Assembly: GCF_001039355.2 (NCBI RefSeq)
Contig: NW_019776164.1
Location: 30,477-50,696 of the forward strand
Source: Lingula anatina
Lineage: Eukaryota > Brachiopoda > Lingulata > Lingulida > Lingulidae
Direction: 5' to 3'
Length of the DNA: 20,220 nt
Numbering within the stretch: the stretch's first letter is position 1; every line of letters starts with the position of its first letter. The position numbers were made by a program, and so were the translations under genes. The notes beneath the pieces are model-generated. The model did no database searches. It saw only the letters and a list, made by a program, of their open reading frames with translations, and was not told the DNA's origin. Positions 9,331 to 16,678 of the stretch are shown piece after piece.

Positions 9331-9600
9331 AAAAACAGCTCAATACTCCTACGGGAAGAGCATATAAATGTTTCCCGGTAATTGATGGATAACATTCTCT
9401 ATGGTAATAATGATGATCAATTTGCTAAAGCGGGAAACCCTGTCAGGGGTGTCCTTCGTAACATTCCCAGGCTTCATCTGTCATGGCGTTGCTTGGTTAC
9501 TAAGGCATCGAAACAATGGCCAACAGAGGGAGTTGTGGATGAAAGGTCGCCGAGCAAAATTAACATTTAAGATATTTTCCTTTAACAGAGGTTTTCTATA
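9330..9600. other. CpG-bearing island-like stretch with RFX-like box
   Basis: Unlike its surroundings this stretch holds about ten CpGs. At 9488-9500 the minus strand reads GTAACCAAGCAAC, close to an RFX X-box with a one-base spacer. Open frames on the plus strand (9382-9570) and a short one on the minus strand (from 9484) are not convincing genes. It could be a promoter or an unrecognised exon. Confidence 0.3.
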
Positions 9601-9711
9601 CTGAAATTGGAACTTAATGACACAAAGGAGCTGAAGTCTCTAACTGGTCTAAGTTAGTTAAAACGTTCAGACTGAGAATATAAAAGCTCAATTTCAGTCT
9701 CAAATAAGACT

Positions 9712-9950
9712 GGGTTCCCATAAACATTTCATACTAGCAGGATCGATTTACCTCCGAGGGGATTCTTCCTAAATTGCATTCAGTTTTAAAAGCAGCTTTA
9801 ATGTCTGTCACACCTACTAAAGCTACTAGTACTGGGGGGGGGGGGGCAGGGGGTAATTAACTATTGTGCATGCTTAAACCAAATGCTAGTTAGACAGAAT
9901 CCCCAGGAAGACAGATCAATTCTGCTAGTACGATAGGTTTATGGGAATGG
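9712..9950. mobile_element. Fold-back MITE copy E (diverged)
   Basis: Ends GGGTTCCCATAAAC and GTTTATGGGAATGG are inverted. TACTAGCAGGATCGAT and ATCAATTCTGCTAGTA extend the inversion. It has the family core (GTCTGTCACACCTACTAAAG, GGGTAATTAACTATTGTG, CCCCAGGAAG) and a run of 13 G at 9834-9846 in place of the short G-run of the others. Confidence 0.75.
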
Positions 9951-10111
9951 TCACTAAGTCTGTAGAAGTAGACTTAAACGTAGAATGTCTAAAACAAGCC
10001 ATTTAGAACAGCAAATAATTTACAGCTTCATTTTCGCTGATTCCTCCTGTGCATGATTTTTCTTAGAAATTTTCCTTAATTTGATTTTGACATGATTTTC
10101 CTTAATTACAA

Positions 10112-10112
<1 letters not shown>

Positions 10113-10179
<67 letters not shown>

Positions 10180-10184
10180 GAGAG
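10113..10184 (+). repeat. Compound TG then GA microsatellite
   Basis: About 16 TG units run directly into about 20 GA units with one interruption. Confidence 0.97.
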
Positions 10185-10424
10185 CCCATTTGGAAATATG
10201 ATTGACTTTGGGTTTGAAATCAATGGTTTAACTTAAATGTGTGAAATTTATTCTACGTACTGTAAGGGTTATGACACTTCGATTTTCTCTGCGATGCATA
10301 ACTGTGTTCTTATTCAAGTCCTTCTTTTTCTAGTTCGCATAAATCTTATTGTAAGTACCCTAGGCACATTATAATCTAAACAATAAGTTAGAACTTAAAG
10401 AGTATAGACTTCTGTTTGAGTTCC

Positions 10425-10961
10425 AAATCGCCCCAAATAAAGTTGCCCGCAAAAAACACTTCGACCTTTCGATTTAACGTAACTTACTTTCTGGGACAAC
10501 GAACCTACCTTTTTCTGCGATAAAAGGCTCTCTTCCTCGAGTCTGTCTGACAGGAGTTAATAGGGAAGCATCCCGACCGCTCTTATCTGGATTCTCTACA
10601 ACACAATCAAGAAGTGTCTCAGCTGCTCAAATTGAGGTCAAGGCCACGTCGCTTTTTTTTCCCCTTTCTTGTTTTAGATAGGAACATTTATTATTTTACC
10701 TTCAGTAATATATCTGCTACAACAATGTGTGATTATTCAGTGAGAAATAAGTGTGTAGTCCGAATTTGAAAAATTAGTGGTTTTCGTAAGGGCGAGATTA
10801 AACGTGATGTCAATATTAGTCATACGCCATTTTTGCAGGAAGAAAAGAAATCATTAGGAAATCGGTGACGAAAAATCCCGTGACACTCAGCAAGATTGGT
10901 TTAAAAACACACACTTCTTCGCAGCTTGAAATAGAATTATCTGAGAAGTAGTCGTACAAAG
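10425..10961 (+). promoter_or_regulatory. Probable Serinc promoter and 5' UTR region
   Basis: This stretch directly upstream of the first Serinc codon has clearly more CpG (for example TTCGACCTTTCGA, CCCGACCGC, CACGTCGC, GGTGACG) than the AT-rich surroundings. A CGCCATTTTTG box at 10825-10835 fits the YY1 consensus, followed by an ETS-like GCAGGAAG. No clear TATA box is placed well. The transcription start cannot be fixed from sequence, so the boundary between promoter and UTR is inferred. Confidence 0.4.
10660..10852 (+). repeat. Serinc-proximal copy of a ~190-bp duplicated segment
   Basis: Begins at about CCCTTTCTTGTTTTAGATAG and ends at GAAGAAAAGAAATC. It is roughly 90% identical over its length to 8151-8344 in the same orientation. 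The final 35 bases, holding the YY1-like and ETS-like boxes, are identical in both. It ends about 110 bp upstream of the Serinc start codon. Confidence 0.9.
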
Positions 10962-10982
10962 ATGGGTTGTATTTTAGGCAGC
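10962..10982 (+). CDS. Serinc: Serinc exon 1 (21 nt, residues 1-7)
   Basis: ATG GGT TGT ATT TTA GGC AGC followed directly by GTAAGT encodes MGCILGS in phase 0. It matches the usual SERINC start (MG, hydrophobic, G), and the next exon begins in phase 0 with LACCC, so the join restores the canonical Cys-rich N-terminus. It lies 504 nt upstream of exon 2. The context before ATG is ACAAAG, with A at -3 to -6 positions typical of animal starts only in part. Gly2-Cys3 resembles an acylation signal. The exon is too short for ordinary gene finders, and the call rests on the family match plus the perfect donor. Confidence 0.8.
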
Positions 10983-13900
10983 GTAAGTAGAAAACCAGAT
11001 GGAATAGTTCCTTTGTTTTGAATATTGAAAGTAATATTTGTAGAAAAGTAGACAGAACGTAATCCTAATCCGTGAAATGACAGTGACAGAGCCCGAGTAT
11101 ATATATATATATATATATTTGAGAATATTTTAATCTTAATGATTTGAGAACATATTTTCAATTGGATGCACCTGTAAAAAGATAACTTAAAATATTTTGA
11201 TAGATAAAAAGAAAAAAAAAAGTTAAGTTTCTGCACTGAAATGTTTTGAAAGTTTCTGCTTAGTGTAGGATTACAGATTTAAAGAGTAATGTGTGAAAGG
11301 GGCTGAGGAACCCCAAAAGTAAACCTTTTCATTATACTCTGTGAACACTCCATATGCATATGTATACATGATATCAGTTTATAATCAAAACATCGTTTTG
11401 GGCATTTGGCTTAAATTTTGTATGCCTGCTGTACCCATGTTATATGCTACAAATGAATAATTATTTGTTGTCTTCCTCTGTTTCAGCTTGCATGCTGCTG
11501 CGGGTCTGCAGCGTGCAGTCTGTGCTGTGCAGCATGTCCGTCGTGCAAAAACTCGACTGCCACGCGTATTGCATACGCGCTGACTCTGTTGCTGGGTTCC
11601 GTGATTGCTTGTATATTCTTGGCACCTGGACTACAAGAACAGCTTGATAAGGTGAGGCATTGTGCCTGTTTTAGTAAAAGAAAATCATGACTCCTGTTTA
11701 AGACCAATAGTAATGAATTCAAATTTCAGATATCTTCAAATTTTTTAAGATTTCATATCTGAGTGGAATTATTTCTTTTTTTGCAAACCACACCTAAGTG
11801 ATAATATTTTATTTATAGTTTAATAAATTTTAAAAATATAATCAATTTTTATTTTAGATACCATATCTCTGTGACCCTGGGTTTCTAGCTACACATGCTT
11901 TAGTGGACTGTACTCGAGTGGTGGGCTATGCCTCCGTCTACAGGGTCTGCTTTGCCATGGCTGCGTTCTTCTTCCTCCTCATGCTGATCATGATCAACGT
12001 GAAGACATCGAAGGACCCACGTGCTGGCATACAGAATGGGTAAAGTTAAACCAGTGGTTGAGATCGCGAGATGTTGAGAACAAAAACCAAGCTGTGGTGT
12101 GTCTGACATGCATGCACGCACGCAAAAACGATGTGCATGAATGTGCGTTACGCCTCTCCTTGATCTTTTGTCTTTTGCATCTATCGTAGTCAAAATTAAG
12201 TGCACCAATCATCAGTTTTGAACTCCTTTGGCACTGGCAGAACTTTTCCTGCCTTTTGCAATTTATGAATAGCCAGGAGAGATCTTTTATATTCCCACTT
12301 CTATATTTTTAAAATTATCTTTATTTATTTATTTATTTATTTATTTATTAATTAATTTATTTATTTATTCAGGTTCTGGGGTATCAAGATCCTGGTCCTG
12401 ATTGGAGTTGCGGTGGGAGCTTTCTTCATCCCAGGTGGCGCCAATGCTGTCCAGCCCACATTTGAACAAGGTAAGGCGCTTTCAACAATACGGTATCTAC
12501 TCCGATCTTTTCAGTGGGCAGAAATTTTCAAACTTTCAGATAGGTTATTTTATAATCACAAAAATTGTATTTCTGAATATCATTTGTTGTGCTTTTGCTT
12601 CATAGAAAAGTACTAAAAGAAAATTGCTTATTTTCCCCGGGAAAATTCATTTGGCAGATAAGTCCCATGGAGCTGCCTTTTAATGTTTTGTTGTTCTATT
12701 TCCAGTGTTTATGTGGTTTGGCATGGTCGGCGGCTTTCTGTTCATTATTATACAGTTGATCTTGCTGATAGACTTTGCACACTCGTGGAATGAGAAGTGG
12801 GTGGGCAATTACGAAGAGAACGAAAACAAAGGGTGGTTCGCAGGTGGGTGGTAGAAGACTCTGAAGACATCGCACACACACACCCCTCCCCCCTCCCACT
12901 TTGCCCACTATTCCAAAGTACAAAGCAGTGAAACAAACTTGCAGAAGACTCCGATTGTCATCCATGTTAATGTATTCAGCTCACTTTTCCAAATCACAAA
13001 GACAGAATTAGTCTCCAAGTAGGAGGAGAGGGATACTTATATCAGATATAGTAAAATACAGCAAACTGCTCCAAATTGCATCAAATTTGCAAATTTCAAG
13101 GAAAAAAAAAGTTTTTGTAGAAAATGAAAAGTCAAACTCCTCCCCCTTAATTGCCTTTCTAAAAGAAAGTAAAGTATCCAGCCACCAACCTTATCACCAT
13201 TTTTCATCCACAAATATTATTGAGTTACTTAACCCATATTGTAAATGTTTAAACTGCTAGTCCTTTTAGACAGTATTTTAAAAAGAGAGGTAAATCTTTA
13301 TCTTGATTATTTTATAAACCTCTGCTAATATGCAATATGAAAGTAAATTTTATTTAGTACTTTGTATTTTCAGGGTTGTTGTTTTTCACCATAGTGTTCT
13401 ACTTGGTAGCAATCACTGCAGTGGTGTTGTTTTACGTGTTCTACACATCAGTAAGTTGTCTAAATAATATGGTCATTGCTGATATTTTTTCCAAATGGCT
13501 TACAATAATTTGTGTAGTTTATGCATATTATTTACATATAAGGTTTGTGTGTCGTGACATGTGACACCATGTAATACGGGGCACAGGATGTTGTTTAAGA
13601 AACACTTAAACTGGTTGCAAATAATGTATTACAAGATCACATCTCTTCATTTCTCCTTTTACCAAGTTTAGATGCAGAGTAGAGTTGACTTTTGGATCAT
13701 TAGCTCCAGTTGACATTTTTGATACATAAATGCGTAGACAAACTGACAGATTCTTAAAAACTTTTAAGCTAATGTATAGCAGCGTAGTAAAAAATGCGAC
13801 TTATGATCTTTCTCATAACATGTTTGTATCTGTATTTATTTATTCATTTACTTATTTTAAACATATTTGGTATGTTATTATTCTTGCTTCATGATAATGT

Positions 13901-16678
13901 TTCTCACCTTGCAGGGAGGGGACTGTTCACTGCACAAGTTTTTCATCAGCTTCAACCTGATCCTGTGTGTGGTGATCTCAATTGTGGCTATCTTACCCAA
14001 AATACAGGAGGGTAAGTAGACCCGTAACCCAGGAATATGCTCTCTGTTACTGAATTTATAGTTGTCTAAGTTGAGCTTAGCCTTTTACATGGCAGACTTA
14101 AGTTTTGGGCCATCAGCTTAATTTCTTGTGTTAAAACCAGGTGAATTGATTTAGGCCTGCAGGGCTTGACATTAAGGGTGGCCGTGGGCCAATGAAAACC
14201 AACCTAGGGCCATTGAATTACTGGGGTCACTGGCCCAAAGAGCAAGTAAAATGTCATGTGTCAAATCATCCTTGCAATATTTACCAATATCTTGGGCCAG
14301 TATCGAAAAATGTTAGTGTCAAGCCCTGGCCTGTGTGGTACACTTTTCATTTTCGGTCCATTTTGACTGTTCCTGGCATGTCATTACACTACCTAGGGTT
14401 TTATACTCACTTTCAAAAGTTTGCTTCCTACTGTTTGGACCAGTGAAGATGAATCCCATTCATGTCAGGGGCAGTTGGGGTACCATTTAAGTGACTCTCC
14501 TTTGTAATGGCCAGGCTATTAAAATATACCTCTCTCAAAATGATGGGAAACAGAATGGTTTATCACACAATGTGATTAGGACCTTAGATATGTTAAGTTT
14601 TAAAGTTGAAGTTGTCGAAGAGCAGATTGCTTGTTCTCTGTATTCGTCTTATCATTTTATTGCGTCTTTTCCTCTTTCAGCCCAGCCTCGCTCTGGTTTG
14701 CTACAGGCGGCCATCATAACGTGCTACGTGATGTATCTGACCTGGTCTGCCATGAGCAACAACCCAGGTAACATACAGAACACAATCAGTTTTTGATGTA
14801 TCAGTGAAAGAGTGAATGAATAAGTAAATAAATTATCAGGAAAAAAAAAAAAGAAATACGGAAAATTATCAGAGGGACCAAGTCATATGTAAATAAAAAA
14901 GAGAAACAACTGATTTCACAATCCTCTTTAAATGTTTACTACTTCTTAAAATTGAATCCAGTGCATTGGTCATTTTTAGTGTGCCAGTTGTAGTCTGAAC
15001 TAAGTTGTACTCTTTCTCTCTCTCTCTCTCTCTCATTTCCTATTTCCACATTGATAAAAACTAGATATTTATTTGTATCAGACAAACTGTGTAACCCCAG
15101 CCTGAGCTCTATCCTGGACGGCACCTACAACAAACAAAACAGCACCGCCTCTGCTGGTGACCTCACCGGCACCCCACATTTTGACGGAGAGAGCATCGTG
15201 GCACTGTTGATTTTCTTGCTGGCTGTGTTGTACTCTAGGTAAGTTGAAGGCTGTTTATGATTTATATTATGCAGTTCTTGTCAGTTTTGATGAAGCGTGT
15301 AGATTGTCAAACTCTTTGTAATCATACTGTCTTTTGTTTATAGTTCAAATAGTTTTTGCCAGTTTTGATAAAGTGTGTACATTGTCAGATTGAGGGTTAT
15401 CATGTGGTCTTTTGTTAACGATTCAAATACAGTTCTTATTAGTTTTGACAAATCGTGTAGATTGTCAAACTCTTTGTTGTCGTAATATCTTGGAGCACTC
15501 AGAAGAGCGGACTAACAGATACGCGGATCAAATATGGGCGACTCACTTGAATGCTTGTAGCGTAATCCCCGCAGGGAATCTGTTCATTGTCTAATCAGGA
15601 ATTAAGTGGCAACAAAGAGTTTGACAATATACAAGATTTGGTCTGTTGTTCAGGAACCACATTGTTGATACCAACGTGATCTTACGTAAAATATACTTTA
15701 TTTATTTATTTATTTATTTATTTATTTCCAGCATTCGGTCCAGCTCCAGCAGCCAAGTTGGGAAGATTACACTGAGTGGGGGAACAGAGAACACTTACCT
15801 GAAGGAAAGCTCATCAGGTGGGTGGTGGCTTATTGGACCAATGGATGCATTGTTTTTAAATTATTTCATGAATTGTGTTGAAAGTGATGGACCAACTTCA
15901 CTGTTGTTTGGTATTATGCAGGAGAGCTTTCGAGTTTTATCACAAGTGGTTTACAAGGAACAGATACTCCTAGGTTAAAAAACTGGGGTATTTCCTCATA
16001 AGAAAAAGTTCTGTGTTTATAATGCAAAGAGATGTGGTGAATTCTTTTCACATGGGGTGGCACATGTATAATTATATCAGGAAATATTTTGCTTCTAAAA
16101 TATAATTGTGCATTTTGGGTATACCCTCTTTCACAAGCTTACTTCTAGCAGTTTTGGCAGAGTTCTACCTGGTTTTGTACCAATCAAATTAAATGTTTCA
16201 CAGGTCCTGTTGAGTGCAGGGACTTTAAATAATAAGCAGGGTATAAAGTTGTCAAACTCCGTAAGTATTTTAATATCAGTACAAGTGCCACTCAATGTGA
16301 AAAGGGCCTCAGTGTTGCAATTTTTGAAGCTCTACAAAATGAATGCAATCTGAATCATGTTTTCCTATTGCATAGCTGCTCTAACAACTTGCTTCCTATA
16401 CTTTCATTATCACTTGACCAATGTTATAGTATCTTTGAAATACATTACTGGTAAGATTTTGTAAGCTATAAAATTTTGTCCAGTGTTAGGTAAAGAGTTT
16501 AGCAGAAACATGAGACTGTTTCTCATTAGATGGTGATTTTATTGGATTTGACTATTCAGAAGACAGCATTTTTAGTGGATATGCCCTTTTGAAAGTAGTA
16601 TTTTCATTGGTTGTGCCCTTTCATAAGACAGTGTTTTTCATTGGTTTACAGACGAGGCCATGCTGGGGGCTAAAGAAG
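10962..16678 (+). CDS. Serinc: SERINC family multipass membrane protein, exons 1-11, 3' end missing
   Basis: Eleven exons join in frame: 10962-10982, 11487-11651, 11858-12039, 12373-12470, 12706-12843, 13374-13450, 13915-14011, 14681-14767, 15082-15238, 15732-15817 and 16652-16678. This gives 1135 nt, or 378 codons plus one base. All introns are GT-AG. Family signatures seen are MG at the N-terminus, a Cys-rich head, VGYASVYR (84-91), VKTSKDPRA (110-118), FIPGG (141-145), [10 protein letters not shown] (178-187), PKIQE (255-259), QPRSGLLQ (261-268) and YLTWSAMSN (278-286). Known SERINCs are about 450-residue proteins of ER, Golgi and plasma membrane. They were first proposed to aid serine incorporation into phosphatidylserine and sphingolipids; later work shows lipid scrambling, and human SERINC3/5 reduce retroviral infectivity. 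The last membrane segments (about 60-75 residues) lie outside the window. Assignment to the family is certain; the specific role in this animal is inferred. Confidence 0.95.
10983..11486 (+). other. Serinc intron 1
   Basis: AT-rich intron, GTAAGT...TTTCAG, with a TA microsatellite at 11098-11118 and an A-run near 11211-11221. No further coding signal was seen. Confidence 0.75.
11098..11118 (+). repeat. TA microsatellite in Serinc intron 1
   Basis: Ten TA units. Confidence 0.95.
11487..11651 (+). CDS. Serinc: Serinc exon 2 (residues 8-62)
   Basis: Acceptor TGTTTCAG and donor AAG|GTGAGG, phase 0 at both ends. It encodes the cysteine-rich head (Cys 10, 11, 12, 17, 20, 21, 24, 27), the sequon N29-S-T, the first membrane segment (about 35-53) and the [10 protein letters not shown] turn. 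The cysteine pattern [12 protein letters not shown] is the hallmark of SERINC N-termini, especially the single invertebrate orthologues. The exon is clearly more GC-rich than the flanking introns. Confidence 0.96.
11858..12039 (+). CDS. Serinc: Serinc exon 3 (residues 63-123)
   Basis: Acceptor TATTTTAG, donor GG|GTAAAG, ending in phase 2. It encodes the loop IPYLCDPGF, the conserved [14 protein letters not shown] segment, a Phe/Met-rich membrane helix (about 92-108) and the cytosolic [14 protein letters not shown] motif. The split Gly123 codon is completed by exon 4. Confidence 0.96.
12040..12372 (+). other. Serinc intron 3 with terminal TTTA tract
   Basis: The first half is CpG-bearing and mixed (for example ATCGCGAG). 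The last 50 bases are a TTTA/TTA microsatellite that runs into the acceptor at 12371-12372. No genes seen. Confidence 0.85.
12320..12369 (+). repeat. TTTA microsatellite abutting Serinc exon 4 acceptor
   Basis: About a dozen TTTA units with small interruptions (TTAATTAA). The tract replaces the usual mixed polypyrimidine tract and ends three bases before the acceptor AG. Confidence 0.95.
12373..12470 (+). CDS. Serinc: Serinc exon 4 (residues 123-155)
   Basis: Acceptor TTATTCAG at the end of a TTTA microsatellite, donor CAAG|GTAAGG. It encodes [22 protein letters not shown], a membrane helix ending in the family motif FIPGG, then a short loop to Gln155. It leaves one base (G) for the Val156 codon. 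Confidence 0.96.
12706..12843 (+). CDS. Serinc: Serinc exon 5 (residues 156-201)
   Basis: Acceptor ATTTCCAG, donor GCAG|GTGGGT. It encodes a membrane helix (about 159-177) and the invariant family motif [11 protein letters not shown] (178-188), then the acidic loop NYEENENKG before the next helix. It leaves one G, which with exon 6 gives Gly202. Confidence 0.96.
12844..13373 (+). other. Serinc intron 5
   Basis: 530-nt AT-rich intron, GTGGGT...TTTCAG. It includes a CA-rich patch (12872-12883) and a C-rich patch just after the donor. No coding or element signal seen. Confidence 0.85.
13374..13450 (+). CDS. Serinc: Serinc exon 6 (residues 202-227)
   Basis: Acceptor TTTTCAG, donor TCA|GTAAGT, ending in phase 0. 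The whole exon is one hydrophobic membrane helix ([20 protein letters not shown]) plus the FYTS turn, matching the YTYYT-type turn of vertebrate SERINCs. Confidence 0.95.
13451..13914 (+). other. Serinc intron 6
   Basis: 464-nt intron, GTAAGT...TTGCAG, AT-rich, with a loose TTTA-rich patch at about 13835-13860. Nothing else supported. Confidence 0.85.
13915..14011 (+). CDS. Serinc: Serinc exon 7 (residues 228-259)
   Basis: Acceptor CTTGCAG, donor GAGG|GTAAGT. It encodes [18 protein letters not shown] and a membrane helix ending at LPKIQE, a strongly conserved family stretch (compare CTENKFFISINLILC in human paralogues). It leaves one G for Ala260. Confidence 0.96.
14012..14680 (+). other. 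Serinc intron 7, host of a small inverted-repeat element
   Basis: 669-nt intron. It contains the 169-bp element at 14160-14328, described separately; the rest shows no coding or repeat signal. Confidence 0.85.
14160..14328. mobile_element. 169-bp hAT-like MITE in Serinc intron 7
   Basis: Left end CAGGGCTTGACATTAA (14160-14175) pairs with right end TTAGTGTCAAGCCCTG (14313-14328), with one mismatch over 16 bp. Inside, GGCCGTGGGCCAA and TTGGGCCAG extend the pairing. GCCTG stands directly outside both ends, a possible 5-bp target duplication. The CAGGG start resembles hAT-type ends, though hAT normally makes 8-bp duplications, so the superfamily is uncertain. No coding capacity. Confidence 0.65.
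14681..14767 (+). CDS. Serinc: Serinc exon 8 (residues 260-288)
   Basis: Acceptor CTCTTTCAG, donor CCAG|GTAACA. It encodes QPRSGLLQ followed by the helix [20 protein letters not shown], the most diagnostic SERINC signature in the window. It leaves one G for Asp289. Confidence 0.97.
14768..15081 (+). other. Serinc intron 8
   Basis: 314-nt intron with an A-run (14840-14852) and a CT microsatellite at 15015-15034 about 50 nt before the acceptor. The repeat could serve as an extended pyrimidine tract. Confidence 0.85.
15015..15034 (+). repeat. CT microsatellite upstream of Serinc exon 9
   Basis: Pure CT run about 47 nt before the exon 9 acceptor. CT-rich RNA is a typical target of polypyrimidine-tract-binding proteins, so it may affect exon 9 splicing; that effect is inferred. 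Confidence 0.95.
15082..15238 (+). CDS. Serinc: Serinc exon 9 (residues 289-340)
   Basis: Acceptor TTGTATCAG, donor CTAG|GTAAGT, ending in phase 2. It encodes the conserved CNP (292-294), a variable hydrophilic loop with sequon N308-S-T, then [19 protein letters not shown], a membrane helix. The variable loop sits where family members differ most. The acceptor is preceded by a CT repeat about 50 nt upstream. Confidence 0.95.
15267..15485 (+). repeat. Three-unit ~80-bp tandem array in intron 9
   Basis: Units start near 15267, 15350 and 15428. Shared core: GTTCTT-TAGTTTTGA-AA-GTGTA-ATTGTCA, followed in units 1 and 2 by a TCTTTTGTT-A segment and TTCAAAT. Units 1 and 3 share an identical stretch around GATTGTCAAACTCTTTGT, while unit 2 is more diverged. 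Confidence 0.85.
15461..15628. mobile_element. 168-bp inverted-repeat element in intron 9
   Basis: The 19-bp arm ATTGTCAAACTCTTTGTTG (15461-15479) is the exact reverse complement of 15610-15628. The interior is richer in CpG (GCGG, TACGCGG, GGGCGAC) than the intron. The left arm lies inside the third tandem unit. It may be a MITE or a local fold-back; no coding capacity. Confidence 0.65.
15697..15729 (+). repeat. TTTA microsatellite abutting Serinc exon 10 acceptor
   Basis: About eight TTTA units ending two bases before the CAG acceptor, the second Serinc acceptor in the window with this arrangement. Confidence 0.95.
15732..15817 (+). CDS. Serinc: Serinc exon 10 (residues 341-369)
   Basis: Acceptor TATTTCCAG at the end of a TTTA microsatellite, donor TCAG|GTGGGT. 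It encodes [18 protein letters not shown] and a polar Ser-rich segment, matching the family cytosolic loop (SIRTSTNSQVDKLTLSG in human SERINC). It leaves one G. Reading through the donor stays open for about 50 codons, to a stop near 15976. Confidence 0.94.
15818..16651 (+). other. Serinc intron 10
   Basis: 834-nt intron. The first ~155 bases stay open in the exon 10 frame. The last ~115 bases are a ~33-bp minisatellite. Between them I see only AT-rich intron sequence. Confidence 0.75.
16534..16651 (+). repeat. ~33-bp minisatellite ending at the micro-exon acceptor
   Basis: About four diverged units with cores such as AGACAGCATTTTTAGTGGAT, AGTAGTATTTTCATTGGTTG and AGACAGTGTTTTTCATTGGT. The last unit ends in TTTACAG, the acceptor of the 27-nt exon, so branch and pyrimidine signals lie inside repeat units. 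Confidence 0.7.
16652..16678 (+). CDS. Serinc: Serinc exon 11, 27-nt micro-exon (residues 370-378)
   Basis: Acceptor GGTTTACAG, donor GAAG|GTAATT. It starts with two bases completing the codon left by exon 10 and ends one base into a codon, so it is a symmetric 27-nt unit that can be included or skipped without frame change. It encodes DEAMLGAKE, an acidic stretch like the DEE region in the same cytosolic loop of other SERINCs. Reading past the donor gives a stop after G-N-F. No cDNA is available, so I hold this a little less firmly than the other exons. Confidence 0.7.

Larger units (their letters stand above)
15239..15731 (+). other. Serinc intron 9
   Basis: 493-nt intron filled with repeats: a three-unit tandem array, a 168-bp inverted-repeat element and a TTTA tract at the acceptor, each listed separately. 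Confidence 0.85.

Noticed and set aside
10937-11236. 99-codon minus-strand open frame
   Set aside because: It overlaps Serinc exon 1 and an AT-rich intron, and its ILE/TYR run comes from the TA microsatellite.
11483-12212. Minus-strand open frames opposite Serinc exons 2 and 3
   Set aside because: They are shadows of the GC-richer coding exons on the plus strand.
13376-15978. Plus-strand open frames that include Serinc exons plus intron sequence
   Set aside because: The family match ends exactly at GT donors, so the intronic parts are not coding; only the exon portions are kept.
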